Positions 26,883 through 37,677 of a DNA stretch of 60,995 bases are shown here, in pieces. The notes under the pieces are model-generated. The model was not told the origin of the DNA, made no database searches, and worked only from the letters and a program-made list of their open reading frames with translations. Positions within the stretch are counted from its first letter, which is position 1. Each line of letters starts with the position of its first letter. The translations under genes were made by a program, and so were the position numbers. The stretch is from Pseudomonadota bacterium. GTDB lineage: Bacteria; Pseudomonadota; Gammaproteobacteria; Steroidobacterales; Steroidobacteraceae. The stretch lies in contig JAEWLQ010000110.1 in assembly GCA_023457495.1 (NCBI GenBank), positions 1-60,995 on the forward strand, given 5' to 3'.

Positions 26883-28060
26883 GGCGTCGGCGCCGCTGCG
26901 GGTGCCCGACCCAACAGCCGGCCATACAAGGCCTCGTGATTCCGGACCATGCGCTCGATGGTGAGGGATTCGCGGAACTTGCGCCGCGCGGCTTCGCCGA
27001 GGCGTCGGCGCAGCGCGTCATCGTCGATCACGCGCGCGAGCGCCGCGGCCAGGGCCGCCGGATTGCGCGGTGGCACCAGGAGTGCATCTTCGCCGGAGCT
27101 CAGTACGCGAGCGTTTTCGCCGACGGTGGTCGCGACCACGGGCTTGGCCCCCGCCATCGCCTCGAGGACGACGACGGACATCGCTTCCCAATGCGACGAC
27201 TGCACGAAGATGGCGCAGGCGGGCAGGGCGCGCGCCGAGGCGTCGTTCACCCAGCCGAGAAAATTCACGAACTCGCCGATTCCCAACGCGGCGGCGCGCT
27301 GTTCGAGGGCTTCGCGCAAAGTGCCCTGGCCGACGATCAACAACAGGAAGCGCTTGCCCTCGGCCTTCAGGATGGCCACGGCTTCGAGCAGATCCTCGAG
27401 CCCCTTCTGCGGGATCAACGTGCTGATGCTCCCGATGACCGGCCGGCCGTCGGTGGGCAGCAGTGCCTGCACCTCGGGCGCGACATCCGGACGCGGCGCG
27501 TCCGTGCCGTTCCAGATCACGTGAACCCGATCGCGCGGGATGCCATAGAACTTGCACATCGCATCCGCCTGTTCGTGGCCCACGCAGACCAGTGCGTCCG
27601 GCACTCGCCACAGCAATCGTTCGATCCGCTCGTACTGCGGTTCGATGACCGGATAGTTGCCCCAGTGAAAGGTGTGCACGTAACGCAGTCGCGGATACAG
27701 GAGCCGGCACACCGCCGCATCGATGAAGCTGTGCATGTCGTGCGTGTGGATGAGCTGGATGCGCCGCTGACGGATGAGCCGGAGCAGTTTGAATGCCGTG
27801 AAGTAGTCGGGCCTTCGGCGGCCATCGGGTGCCGGGCCTTTCAGCCCCGGGATCGGCACCAGATCGACGCCGTCGCGCTGCATCCGCTCGCCGACCACGC
27901 CGTTCTCCTTGAGGTACACCGCGGTGGTCTCGAAGGCCTGTCGGTCCAGGTGGACGGCGAGGTTGGCAGCGACCTTTTCCGCGCCACCAATATGTAGCGT
28001 GGAATTGGCGATGAGCACCCGCAGGCGGTCGGCGTTGCGGGTGTCGACGACTTCACTCAA
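26879..28060 (-). CDS. Glycosyltransferase family 4
   Basis: A 393-aa GT4 enzyme. It starts with RLRVLIANSTLHIGGAEKVA, the Gly-rich acceptor loop, and continues with IHTHDMHSFIDAAV, YVHTFHWGNYP, then VIGSISTLIPQKGLEDLLEA, VNFLGWVNDA and EX7E in SHWEAMSVVVLEAMAGAKPV. The frame is open back to 28522, but that stretch is antisense to the SGNH gene and shows no homology. TTG 28060 has AAGGGA about nine bases upstream and begins just before the domain, so it is chosen. First gene of the GT-GT-flippase operon. Confidence 0.8.
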   Translation of the reverse strand: MSEVVDTRNADRLRVLIANSTLHIGGAEKVAANLAVHLDRQAFETTAVYLKENGVVGERMQRDGVDLVPIPGLKGPAPDGRRRPDYFTAFKLLRLIRQRRIQLIHTHDMHSFIDAAVCRLLYPRLRYVHTFHWGNYPVIEPQYERIERLLWRVPDALVCVGHEQADAMCKFYGIPRDRVHVIWNGTDAPRPDVAPEVQALLPTDGRPVIGSISTLIPQKGLEDLLEAVAILKAEGKRFLLLIVGQGTLREALEQRAAALGIGEFVNFLGWVNDASARALPACAIFVQSSHWEAMSVVVLEAMAGAKPVVATTVGENARVLSSGEDALLVPPRNPAALAAALARVIDDDALRRRLGEAARRKFRESLTIERMVRNHEALYGRLLGRAPAAAPTP

Positions 28061-28199
28061 TTGAAAAATTCCCTTGCGGCGGCTTTTCTGGGGTGCGCGA
28101 GCCGATGGTAGTCTAATCGCGACGCTTGGCCCTGCGGTGCAGGAAATGTATTCGCGGCAGGGACTTGCTCGAGTAGAACAGTCATAAAAGTTGTAACGG

Positions 28200-29138
28200 A
28201 TGAGTACCAGTACCAGTTCCGCGGCGATTCCCGCGCGCGGAGACTTGCTTTTGGCGGCGGCCCTGGTCGCCACCCTTTTCGCTGCCGATTTGACGCTACG
28301 CGCGGTCGACGACCGACTGTCTGGCAACATCGTGCACGTCGCCCGGATTCCGGCGATCGCCGAACAAATTGCCACGACGGGCGACTCCCGCAGCACGCTG
28401 GTGCTCGGCAACTCGCTGGCCAACAACGGCGTCGACGGCGACATGCTGGCGGCGGCGCTGAATCCCGGGCAGGTCGCCAAGATAACGCCTGATGGCACGA
28501 GTTTCTGGGATTGGCAATGCATTTTGAACGGTCAATTGCTCGGACCGGAGAACCGGCACGTGGGCACGCTGGTCATGCCCACCGCCTGGCATCTGCTGAG
28601 CGATGCGACGCGCGCCGATCCTTCGCGTCTCGGCGCATTGTTTTGCCAGTTCCGTGATTTGCGCGCGCCGGCCGACCTGGGCCTGTCCGGCCCGGCGGAT
28701 ATAGGAGAGTTCGCCGCCGCGCGTGTTTCGCGGCTTTACGCGCTGCGGGACACCGTGCGGAACGACTTGTTAGTGCATGTCGTTCCCCATTACGAACGCT
28801 TCGCGAACGAAATAAACGCCAAACAGGGTCGCGCGGACAAAGGCGCCGCCGCGGCCACTCCTGACTACAGTCATTTCTCCGCGCTCGCGGCCGCCATCGA
28901 AGCGCAGGGTACGCGGCTCGTGGTGGTGGCGATGCCGGTGCGCGAGCCTTACGAGATCGACGCGCCGCTGATCGAGCTTGCGGCGGCCGGCACGATCCGA
29001 CTACTCGACTATCGTCATCTGCCCGGCATCGACCATTCGAGCTTCCTCGACCGCATGCATCTCGGCGAGCAGGGGCGCGCAATCCTGACCGCGCAATTGG
29101 CGCGCGATCTGACTACCGACGAAACCGCTCCGCGATGA
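28200..29138 (+). CDS. SGNH-hydrolase-like membrane protein, partner of MBOAT
   Basis: A 312-aa protein with an N-terminal membrane helix (LLLAAALVATLFAADLTLRA) and a periplasmic domain. LVLGNSLANNGVD corresponds to SGNH block I (GNS in place of GDS), and HSSFLDRMHLGEQGRAIL supplies the Asp-x-x-His of block V. Proteins of this type (AlgX/AlgJ-like) work with MBOAT acyltransferases to acetylate exported polysaccharide. Its stop overlaps the MBOAT start (ATGA). It opens the plus-strand run that ends with PrsR and an aldo/keto reductase; the 139 bases before it are a divergent promoter region. Confidence 0.65.
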   Translation: MSTSTSSAAIPARGDLLLAAALVATLFAADLTLRAVDDRLSGNIVHVARIPAIAEQIATTGDSRSTLVLGNSLANNGVDGDMLAAALNPGQVAKITPDGTSFWDWQCILNGQLLGPENRHVGTLVMPTAWHLLSDATRADPSRLGALFCQFRDLRAPADLGLSGPADIGEFAAARVSRLYALRDTVRNDLLVHVVPHYERFANEINAKQGRADKGAAAATPDYSHFSALAAAIEAQGTRLVVVAMPVREPYEIDAPLIELAAAGTIRLLDYRHLPGIDHSSFLDRMHLGEQGRAILTAQLARDLTTDETAPR

Positions 29139-30544
29139 TATTCAACAGCTTTATTTTCTGGGCGTTCTTCGCCGTGGTGCTGGCTGCCTACTGGCGGTTG
29201 CCGCATCGCCAGCAGAACTGGTTCCTGCTGATGGCGAGCTACGTGTTCTACGGCTACTGGGACTGGCGCTACCTCTTCCTGCTCTGGGCGTCGACTCTCA
29301 TCGACTTTTCCGTGGGCCGGGGGCTGGATCATTTCAAGGACCCGCGACGTCGTAAGCAGCTCATCACGCTTTCCGTCATCGCGAACCTCACCTTTCTCGG
29401 GTTCTTCAAGTACTACGGATTCTTCGTCACGCAGTGCGCCGACATGCTGCGCTCGTTCGGCTTCGAGCCCAGCATTCCCGTGCTGGCCGTCGTGCTGCCG
29501 ATCGGCATTTCGTTTTATACGTTCCAGACGATGAGCTACACGATCGACGTGTACCGCGGCAAGGTGCCGCCGGCGAAGACGCTCGAACGGTTCGCGTTGT
29601 TCGTGGCGTATTTCCCGCCCCTGGTGGCGGGCCCCATCGAGCGCTATGGCCAGTTGGCGCCGCAGTTGTACGAGCCGCGGCAATGGCGCAAGGAGTACTT
29701 CGGCGAGGGCCTGTATCACATACTTTTCGGCCTGTTCAAGAAAGTCATCGTGGCCGACAACCTCGCGCCCATCGTCAACCACGTATTCAGTCAGCCGACC
29801 GATTCGCTGTCGGCGTTCGATGTGTCCATGGGAGCGGTCGCCTTCGCGCTGCAGATCTACGGTGACTTCTCGGGGTATTCGTCGATCGCCCAGGGCGTGT
29901 CGAAGTGGATGGGCATCGACCTGTCGTACAACTTCCGCATGCCATATTTCTCTCGCAACCCGAGCGAGTTCTGGCAGCGTTGGCACATCAGTCTTTCCTC
30001 ATGGCTGCGCGACTATCTCTACATACCATTGGGCGGCAACCGCAAAGGCGCCACGCGAACCTACATCAATCTCGCGTTGACCATGTTGCTGGGCGGTCTG
30101 TGGCATGGCGCGGCCTGGACCTTCGTGTTCTGGGGCGCCTGGCAAGGACTCATGCTGGTTGCCTACCGAGTGGCGGGAGTCGAGACCACGCGGCCAGATG
30201 GCAGTCGCCTGGTTGCGGTTGGCCAGGCGCTGCTGATGTTCTGCCTGGTGTGCATCGGGTGGATATTCTTCAGGGCGGTCAGCCTCGAGCAGGCTTTGGG
30301 GATGATCGGCGCGTTGGCCGGTCCCTGGCACGTCACGGATTTCGGCGTGTATGCGCTCGGCATGATGGTCGTTCTCGCGTTGCCACTCATCGTTTACGAG
30401 TGGTTCGTGTACCGGTGCGACGACATGCTGATGCTGCTGCGCCGGCCGGCGTGGCTGCGCTACTTCGTCTATCTTTACCTCGCGATGATGCTGATCTTGA
30501 TGCCGCCTCTGGCGCAGCAGGTGTTCATCTATTTCCAGTTCTGA
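29135..30544 (+). CDS. MBOAT family O-acyltransferase (AlgI-like)
   Basis: A 469-aa inner-membrane protein with about 10-11 helices. The family signature appears as SRNPSEFWQRWHISLSSWLR and the catalytic histidine in LLGGLWHGAAWTFVFWG, with an upstream PPLVAGPIERYGQL. It passes acyl groups, usually acetyl, from cytoplasmic donors across the membrane, and the coupled SGNH protein would finish the transfer onto the polysaccharide. The start ATG at 29135 overlaps the previous stop. The final hydrophobic segment ends close to the stop. Confidence 0.85.
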   Translation: MIFNSFIFWAFFAVVLAAYWRLPHRQQNWFLLMASYVFYGYWDWRYLFLLWASTLIDFSVGRGLDHFKDPRRRKQLITLSVIANLTFLGFFKYYGFFVTQCADMLRSFGFEPSIPVLAVVLPIGISFYTFQTMSYTIDVYRGKVPPAKTLERFALFVAYFPPLVAGPIERYGQLAPQLYEPRQWRKEYFGEGLYHILFGLFKKVIVADNLAPIVNHVFSQPTDSLSAFDVSMGAVAFALQIYGDFSGYSSIAQGVSKWMGIDLSYNFRMPYFSRNPSEFWQRWHISLSSWLRDYLYIPLGGNRKGATRTYINLALTMLLGGLWHGAAWTFVFWGAWQGLMLVAYRVAGVETTRPDGSRLVAVGQALLMFCLVCIGWIFFRAVSLEQALGMIGALAGPWHVTDFGVYALGMMVVLALPLIVYEWFVYRCDDMLMLLRRPAWLRYFVYLYLAMMLILMPPLAQQVFIYFQF

Positions 30545-30572
30545 TGGTGGTCGCCACAGGGATGCGTGAACC

Positions 30573-31109
30573 ATGTTAGGCCGAGTGTTGCAGGCGATTC
30601 GATTGCGGTTCGCGACGCTGCGTGCCCTGCGCGGCGCGCGGGCGCACAGCCGCGAAGTGCTGCGGCGCGCGAACATCCAGCGCGTGCTCGTGCTCTGTTA
30701 CGGAAACATCTATCGAAGTCCGTTCGTCGCCCAGCTGTTGCGCGACACGACGACCTGCGAGGTGCGGTCCGCGGGTTTCCATCCGAAGGAGGGGCGCGCC
30801 TCGCCCGACACGCACGTGAGCATGAGCGCCGGGCTCGGTGTGCAACTGGCGGGACATCGCTCCGCGCGCGTGAAGGCGGAAGACATCGAGTGGGCGGACA
30901 TCGTCGTGCTCATGGATCGCCACAACTGGGCCCGCCTGCACGTGATGGGGGCGCCCGAATCGAAGGTGGTATGGTTAGGCGCCCTGCTGGATGGCGCGGT
31001 CGAGATCGAAGATCCGTACGGTCTGCCCGAGGAAAAGATCCGGGAGATCCTGGATCGGCTGCGCATGGCCACGTTCGCACTGCGCGGCGTGGGACACACT
31101 CAGGGCTAG
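30573..31109 (+). CDS. Low-molecular-weight protein tyrosine phosphatase
   Basis: A 178-aa cytoplasmic phosphatase. The P-loop is VLCYGNIYRSPF (C-x5-R-S; the usual CxGNICRS has Tyr where the second Cys stands), the general acid is in EIEDPYGLP. The N-terminal 30 residues, rich in Arg, precede the domain and are longer than usual. Wzb-type phosphatases reverse BY-kinase phosphorylation in polysaccharide systems; here the likely substrate is the autokinase at 4286. It lies between MBOAT and PrsK. Confidence 0.85.
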   Translation: MLGRVLQAIRLRFATLRALRGARAHSREVLRRANIQRVLVLCYGNIYRSPFVAQLLRDTTTCEVRSAGFHPKEGRASPDTHVSMSAGLGVQLAGHRSARVKAEDIEWADIVVLMDRHNWARLHVMGAPESKVVWLGALLDGAVEIEDPYGLPEEKIREILDRLRMATFALRGVGHTQG

Positions 31110-33148
31110 ATCGCGCGCTGAGGCCGCTTCGGGGAGTGAGGGATGAACCTGGCGCTGTGGACCAACCTGGTGGCCGCATCGGTGTATGCCGGTGTCGCGC
31201 TGCTGATGATCCCGGGCGGCCAGGAGGGCAGGGCCGCGCGCATCGTTGCACCGGCACTGGCGCTCACGGCGATCTGGACCGCGGTCCTGGCGCTGGACGC
31301 GGCCGCAGGGCCCGTTCCGGCGCGTGTATTCGTCGTCCTAGATGCCTTGCGCTACGCGGCCTGGTGCGTGGCGTTGCGATCCCTTGCCGGCATGAGTCAC
31401 GCGGGCTGGCTGGAGCGCGGGGTGCTGGCGGCCTGCGCCATCACGTTGCTGTTGGCCATGGTGCTGCCGTCTCCGCATGTCGAGCGGCTCGCCGATCACG
31501 CCACGCTCGCGCTTTCCATCCTCGGGTTGTTGCTGGTCGTGCAATGTGTGCGCCACGCGCGGCTCGCCAGGCGCGACGCCGTGAATGCGGGCGGCGCGGG
31601 AATCGGGGGCCTGTTCGCCGCTGACTTCTTCGCCTGCACTTTCCTGCTCAGCGCCGGATATGTACCGGAGGTCTCCGCGGCGCGCGGCCTGAGCGTGGCG
31701 CTGCTGTTGCCCCTGGTGGTGTTGGGCGTGCGGCGCGCCGTGCCCACAGGGTCGGTACTGTTCATCTCGCGCCATATCGTCCTGTACGCGGTCGTGGTCG
31801 TCGGCATCGCCGCCTACCTTGCGCTGACCGCACTCGCCAGTGTGTACCTGCATGCGCACACCGGTGGATGGGCCGAGGTGGCCGTGGTGCTGTTCCTCGC
31901 CGTCGCGGCCGCGGTGTTGGTAACCCTGCTGCTGTCGAAGAATGCATGGCGTCGGCTCAAGGTATTCATCGCCACGCATTTCTACAGTGGCAAGTACGAC
32001 TATCGCGTCGAGTGGCTGCGCTTCATCCAGACGCTGTCGACCGGCAAGGCTGGAGATGCGCCCCAAACTTCCATCGTGGCGGTAGCGCAGATGTTTCACT
32101 CGCCCGGTGGCGTGCTCTTCATGCGCGAAGACGATGCGGACCAGTACTTGCCGGTGGCCGCCTGGCCGAACACCGCGCTGCGCGAGCATGCTCCGGCCTC
32201 GATCGCGCCGTCGGATGAATTGCCGAAGTTCCTGGCGGAGCGCCAGTGGGTGATCGACGTCGAAGAATACGTGGCGACGCCCGACGTCTATGGCGACGTG
32301 CAGCTTCCCGAGTGGCTGCGCGACGCTTCGATGTGGCGCGTGGTGACGCCGCTGTTGCACCTGGAGCGTCTCGTCGGCTTCATCGTGTTGCAGCCGCCTC
32401 CGCCGCCGTTTCACATGACCTTCGAGGATCGCGATCTATTCAAGACCGTGGGCCGCCACATCGCGCTGCTGCTGGCGCAGCACAGCGCCGATCGCCGTCT
32501 CACCGAGAGCCGGCAGTTCGATGCCTACAGCCGCTTCACGGCCTTCGTCATGCACGACCTCAAGAACGCGGTCGCGCAACTTCAACTGCTGGTGCAGAAC
32601 GCCGCCCGGCATCGCAACAATCCGCTGTTCTTCGACGATGCGATCAGCACCATCTCGAATTCCGTCGACCGGATGACCCGCCTCATCGGCCAGTTGCAGG
32701 CACGCGAGGTGCACGGACAGGCGCGCGAGGTGGCGCTCGCGGCCCTCGTCGGCGCCGCGGTGTCGCGCGCGCGGGCGCGGGCGCCCGCCCCGGACTTCGA
32801 GCACGCGTCCGGGCCCGCCAACGTGCGCGCCGATGCGGAGAAGTTAGGCTCCGTGCTGGACCACGTGATCCGCAACGCGCAGGAGGCGACCGGCGAACGC
32901 GGTGCGGTGCGGGTCAGCCTGACCCACGACCAGGGTTTCGCTCGGCTGATCGTGCGTGACGATGGATCCGGCATGGACGCCGAGTTCGTGCGCGAACGCC
33001 TGTTCCGCCCATTCGACAGCACCAAGGGCTCCAGGGGAATGGGCATCGGCGCATACCAGGTGCGCGAGCACGTGCGGCAGCTCGGCGGCTTCGTGGAAGT
33101 GCAGAGCAGTCCCGGGCGGGGTACGAGCTTCTGTATTAACCTACCCCT

Positions 33149-34551
<1,403 letters not shown>

Positions 34552-34555
<4 letters not shown>

Positions 34556-35640
34556 TCTCGCGCCGTGGATGGTTGTTAGGCCTGGGCGCCGCCGGGCTCG
34601 GCGTGGGCGCGGCGGCGGTGGGCTGGCGTCATTGGCCCGTGTACGGATCGCCCGGAGGCGACTTCGATGAGTCTGTCGTGACGAAGACGGTTGGAAAAAT
34701 GCCGTACCGAAGATTCGGGAACACAGGCTTGCAGGTATCGGAAGTGGGTTTTGGTTCCTGGGCCACCGGTGGAGCTGCGTTCGGCGCGGTGAGCCACCAG
34801 GACAGCCTGGACGCGCTGGCACGAGCGGAGGAGCTCGGCTGCAACTTCCTCGACACCGCCATGAATTACGGCGACGCGGAGCTGGTCGTCGGCCAGTTCC
34901 TGCGCGGCCGCCGCGATCGCTGGATCGTCGCCACCAAGTACTCCGGTCAGCCAGGCGGCCTCACCGCGACGCTGGAAGAACAATTGCGGCGCCTCGGCAC
35001 GGACCATGTCGACTTCTACCAGATTCACTGGGTTCCAAAGGATGCCGAGCGCTCGCTGTACGACGAGCTCGAGCGCGTCAAGCGTGCGGGCAAGGCGCGC
35101 TTCATCGGCGTATCGCTGTACAACTCCAATGACGTCGACTACGTCATCGATCACACGAATCTCGATGGCGTCCAGTTGCCGCTGAGCCTGCTGGACCCGG
35201 TCCCGTTCCTCGCGCGCGCGCGCCGTCTGCGCGAAAGCGGTCTCGCGGTGATCGCGCGTTCCAGCCTCAAGGACGGATTTCTTACCGGCAAATATTCGCG
35301 CGGCGTTGAGTTCAAGGATCCGAACGATCGCCGCAGCAGGATGCCTCGCGCAGACATCGATCGCATCATCGGCCAGGTCGATGCCATGCGATTCCTCGAA
35401 CGCGAGCAGGGTTCGCTGCTGCTCGCGGCCGCGCGTTATCCGCTGTCTTTCTCGGAAGTTTCCATCGTCATCATGAGCACGAAGAACGCGCACCAAGCGG
35501 ACAGCAATTTCGGCGAAGTGCCGGGCGCGCGGCTGTCGGCCGAGCAGCTCGAGCGGGTCGCGCGACTGCAGGACGAGCTCGGCCTGTGGGGATTTCGCGC
35601 CCGCCTCGATCGAGGCGGGCGGGCGCTATTGGGCCGCTAG
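34552..35640 (+). CDS. Tat-exported aldo/keto reductase, coupled to prsR
   Basis: A 362-aa oxidoreductase with a twin-arginine signal (ISRRGWLLGLGAAGLGVGAA). The barrel begins MPYRRFGNTGLQVSEVGFG. Catalytic residues are visible in FLDTAMNYGDAE (Asp, Tyr), WIVATKYSGQ (Lys) and FYQIHWVP (His), and the cofactor site in GLAVIARSSLKDGFLTGKY. The ATG overlaps the prsR stop (ATGA), so it is translated with the regulator. It is paralogous to the gene at 20210. Near the 3' end, codons include a perfect 24-base palindrome. The substrate is unknown; a link to oxidation state at the envelope or to polysaccharide sugars is speculation. Confidence 0.8.
35598..35621. repeat. Perfect 24-base palindrome at a convergent gene junction
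   Basis: Twelve bases at 35598-35609 (CGCCCGCCTCGA) are followed by their exact reverse complement at 35610-35621. It lies within the last codons of the aldo/keto reductase and about 30 bases before the end of the convergent glrR-like gene. There is no loop beyond the self-complementary centre and no T-run. It may act as a bidirectional transcription block or a protein-binding site. Confidence 0.5.
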
Positions 35641-35652
35641 AGGGGACCGGGG

Positions 35653-37029
35653 CTATCTGCCCTTGAAGTCTTCCGGCGTCAGCTGATGCCGCGACAGCAG
35701 CTTGTAGAAGTCCGTGCGATTGCGCTTCGCCAGGCGCGCCGCCTGGCTGACGTTGCCGCCGGTGATCTGCAGGATCTGCGATAGATAGGAGCGCGTGAAC
35801 TCGTCGCGCGCCTCGTCGAAGGAGGGCAGCTTGCTCTGCGTGCCGCCGAGCGACTGCTGTACGAGTTCCACTGGGATGATAGGCGTCTGCGACAGCGCGA
35901 CGTTCTGCCGCACCACGTTCGCGAGCTGGCGGATGTTTCCCGGCCAGTCGGCCGTGGCCAGCAATTCCACCGCCTCGGGCGCGTAGATCTTGCGCACGCC
36001 GCTCTCGTTGCTGATCTGCGCGAGGAAATGCGAGACCAGCAGCGGGATGTCCTCGCGGCGGCGATTGAGCGGCGGCATGTCGATGTGCACGACGTTGAGC
36101 CGGTAGTACAGGTCCTCGCGGAACTGTCCGCTCATCATGAGCTGCTGCAGATCGCGATGCGTGGCCGAGATGACCCGGACGTTGACGGGAATGGCATCCG
36201 TCGCGCCGATGGGCCGGATGCTGTTCTCCTGGAGGACGCGCAGCAGCTTGACCTGCAGGCGCATCGGCATGTCACCGATCTCGTCCAGCAGCAGGGTGCC
36301 ACCGTCAGCGGCCTGGAACAGCCCCTGGTGATCGCGCACCGCGCCCGTGAACGAGCCCTTGATGTGCCCGAACAGTTCCGACTCGAGCAGGTTCTCGGCC
36401 ATGGCCGAGCAGTTGATCGCGACGAAGGGTTTCCCACGGCGCGGACTCGCGGCGTGGATGGCGCGTGCCAGCAATTCCTTGCCGGTGCCGCTTTCGCCGG
36501 TGATGAGCACGCGCGCATCGGTGCCGGCCACCATGTGCGCCTGCGAGAGTTTTTCCTCGACGAGCGAGGAGCGCGTGATGATCTCCGAGCGCCAGTCCTC
36601 GTCCGAGTCCATGAATCCCGAGATGCGCAGCGCCTTCTGCACCTGGTCTAGCAGTTCCTGCTTGTCGACCGGCTTGGTGAGGAAGCCGAACGCGCCGAGC
36701 TGCGTGGCGTGCACCGCATCCGGAATCGTGCCGTGCGCGGTGAGGATAATGACCTTGAGGCCCGGGTAGCGCGATTGCAGCTCCTTCAGCAGCCCGATGC
36801 CATCCATCTGGTCCATGCGCAGGTCGGTGATGACCAGCTCGGGCCGGAAGCGGCTCGTCGCCGCGAGCGCGAGCGCCGCGCTTTCAACGGCCTCGACTTC
36901 GTAGTTCTCCGCGCGCAGGCGGATGGTTAGCAGGCGCAGCAGGCCCGGGTCATCGTCGACGACGAGGATGCGCGCCTTGCGCTTGGCTTGATGGGTCGGA
37001 GTGGTGGGCAGTTGCATGGCAGCTAACAT
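35653..37029 (-). CDS. glrR: GlrR/QseF-like sigma-54-dependent response regulator
   Basis: A 458-aa NtrC-family activator. The receiver has Asp69 (LVITDLRMDQMDG) and FLTKPVD. The AAA+ domain has TGESGTGKE, a GSFTGA loop in place of the usual GAFTGA, LLDEIGDMPM and REDLYYRLNV; the Fis domain ends NVSQAARLAKRNRTDFYKLL. Sequence and the order kinase, small lipoprotein, regulator match the E. coli glrK-qseG-glrR operon, which answers envelope conditions. ATG 37029 has AGAGG six bases upstream. Whether the Ala to Ser change in the loop weakens sigma-54 contact cannot be judged here. Confidence 0.8.
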   Translation of the reverse strand: MLAAMQLPTTPTHQAKRKARILVVDDDPGLLRLLTIRLRAENYEVEAVESAALALAATSRFRPELVITDLRMDQMDGIGLLKELQSRYPGLKVIILTAHGTIPDAVHATQLGAFGFLTKPVDKQELLDQVQKALRISGFMDSDEDWRSEIITRSSLVEEKLSQAHMVAGTDARVLITGESGTGKELLARAIHAASPRRGKPFVAINCSAMAENLLESELFGHIKGSFTGAVRDHQGLFQAADGGTLLLDEIGDMPMRLQVKLLRVLQENSIRPIGATDAIPVNVRVISATHRDLQQLMMSGQFREDLYYRLNVVHIDMPPLNRRREDIPLLVSHFLAQISNESGVRKIYAPEAVELLATADWPGNIRQLANVVRQNVALSQTPIIPVELVQQSLGGTQSKLPSFDEARDEFTRSYLSQILQITGGNVSQAARLAKRNRTDFYKLLSRHQLTPEDFKGR

Positions 37030-37038
37030 CAGAAACCT

Positions 37039-37677
37039 CTACGGTTTCCGTCCCTCTGGCGTTGTGGGCCGCCGATCGTTCGACGAGCCTTCGATGTTCG
37101 CGATCGCATCCAGCTTGGCCTGCGCATCGGCGAGTGCCTTCTTGAGACGGGCGTTTTCGTCGCTCTCGGCGGTCAGGCGTCGCGTAAGTTGGGCGATTCG
37201 TTCATTCGCGGTTCTTTCGGCGCCTGTCTGCAGGCGCCGCACATCCGCTTGTAAGGATTGCTGGCGCTCGACCTGCTGCAGCTGCAGGAACGCGAGAGCA
37301 CGTTCCGCAGGGAGCAGAGTTTCCGGGCTGGCCAGCACTTCGCGCAAAAGTCGCTGCGCGCCGACAGGGTCATACCCGGCGTGGCCGGGAGTAGAGAGAA
37401 CCATGGCATAACGCAGAACGATGCTAGGCGTCGGCGCGGCGGCGTAGTCATTGCTCGCCCGGGTCAGGATCTCCGCCTGTTCGGCCGGCGTACCGCGCGC
37501 GAGCCGCAGCGAATTATCGAGATAGGAGGTGATGATCGTCGTTTCAGTGGAGCTGCGATCCACCGAGGGAATCGACTGCGAGTCGCGAGATCGGGGCGAC
37601 ATCCCGCTGCAGCCGACCATGGCCGTCCCCGCGAGGGCCACGGCGAGGCAACCGGCGATGAGGGGGTTATGCCGCAT
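37039..37677 (-). CDS. qseG: QseG/YfhG-like outer-membrane lipoprotein
   Basis: A 212-aa lipoprotein: signal peptide with lipobox-type AMVGCSG (Cys about residue 23). The mature part is polar, then alpha-helical with a long C-terminal coiled coil rich in Glu, Arg and Gln (QLTRRLTAESDENARLKKAL). Its place between the kinase and regulator genes matches qseG/yfhG of E. coli, whose product binds the kinase in the periplasm. Its start overlaps the kinase gene by 11 bases. The symbol is given by gene order and type, not by clear sequence match. Confidence 0.6.
   Translation of the reverse strand: MRHNPLIAGCLAVALAGTAMVGCSGMSPRSRDSQSIPSVDRSSTETTIITSYLDNSLRLARGTPAEQAEILTRASNDYAAAPTPSIVLRYAMVLSTPGHAGYDPVGAQRLLREVLASPETLLPAERALAFLQLQQVERQQSLQADVRRLQTGAERTANERIAQLTRRLTAESDENARLKKALADAQAKLDAIANIEGSSNDRRPTTPEGRKP

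Noticed and set aside
28061..28522. N-terminal extension of the glycosyltransferase gene to 28522
   Set aside because: It is antisense to the SGNH-like gene, shows no homology, and TTG 28060 has a good ribosome-binding site.
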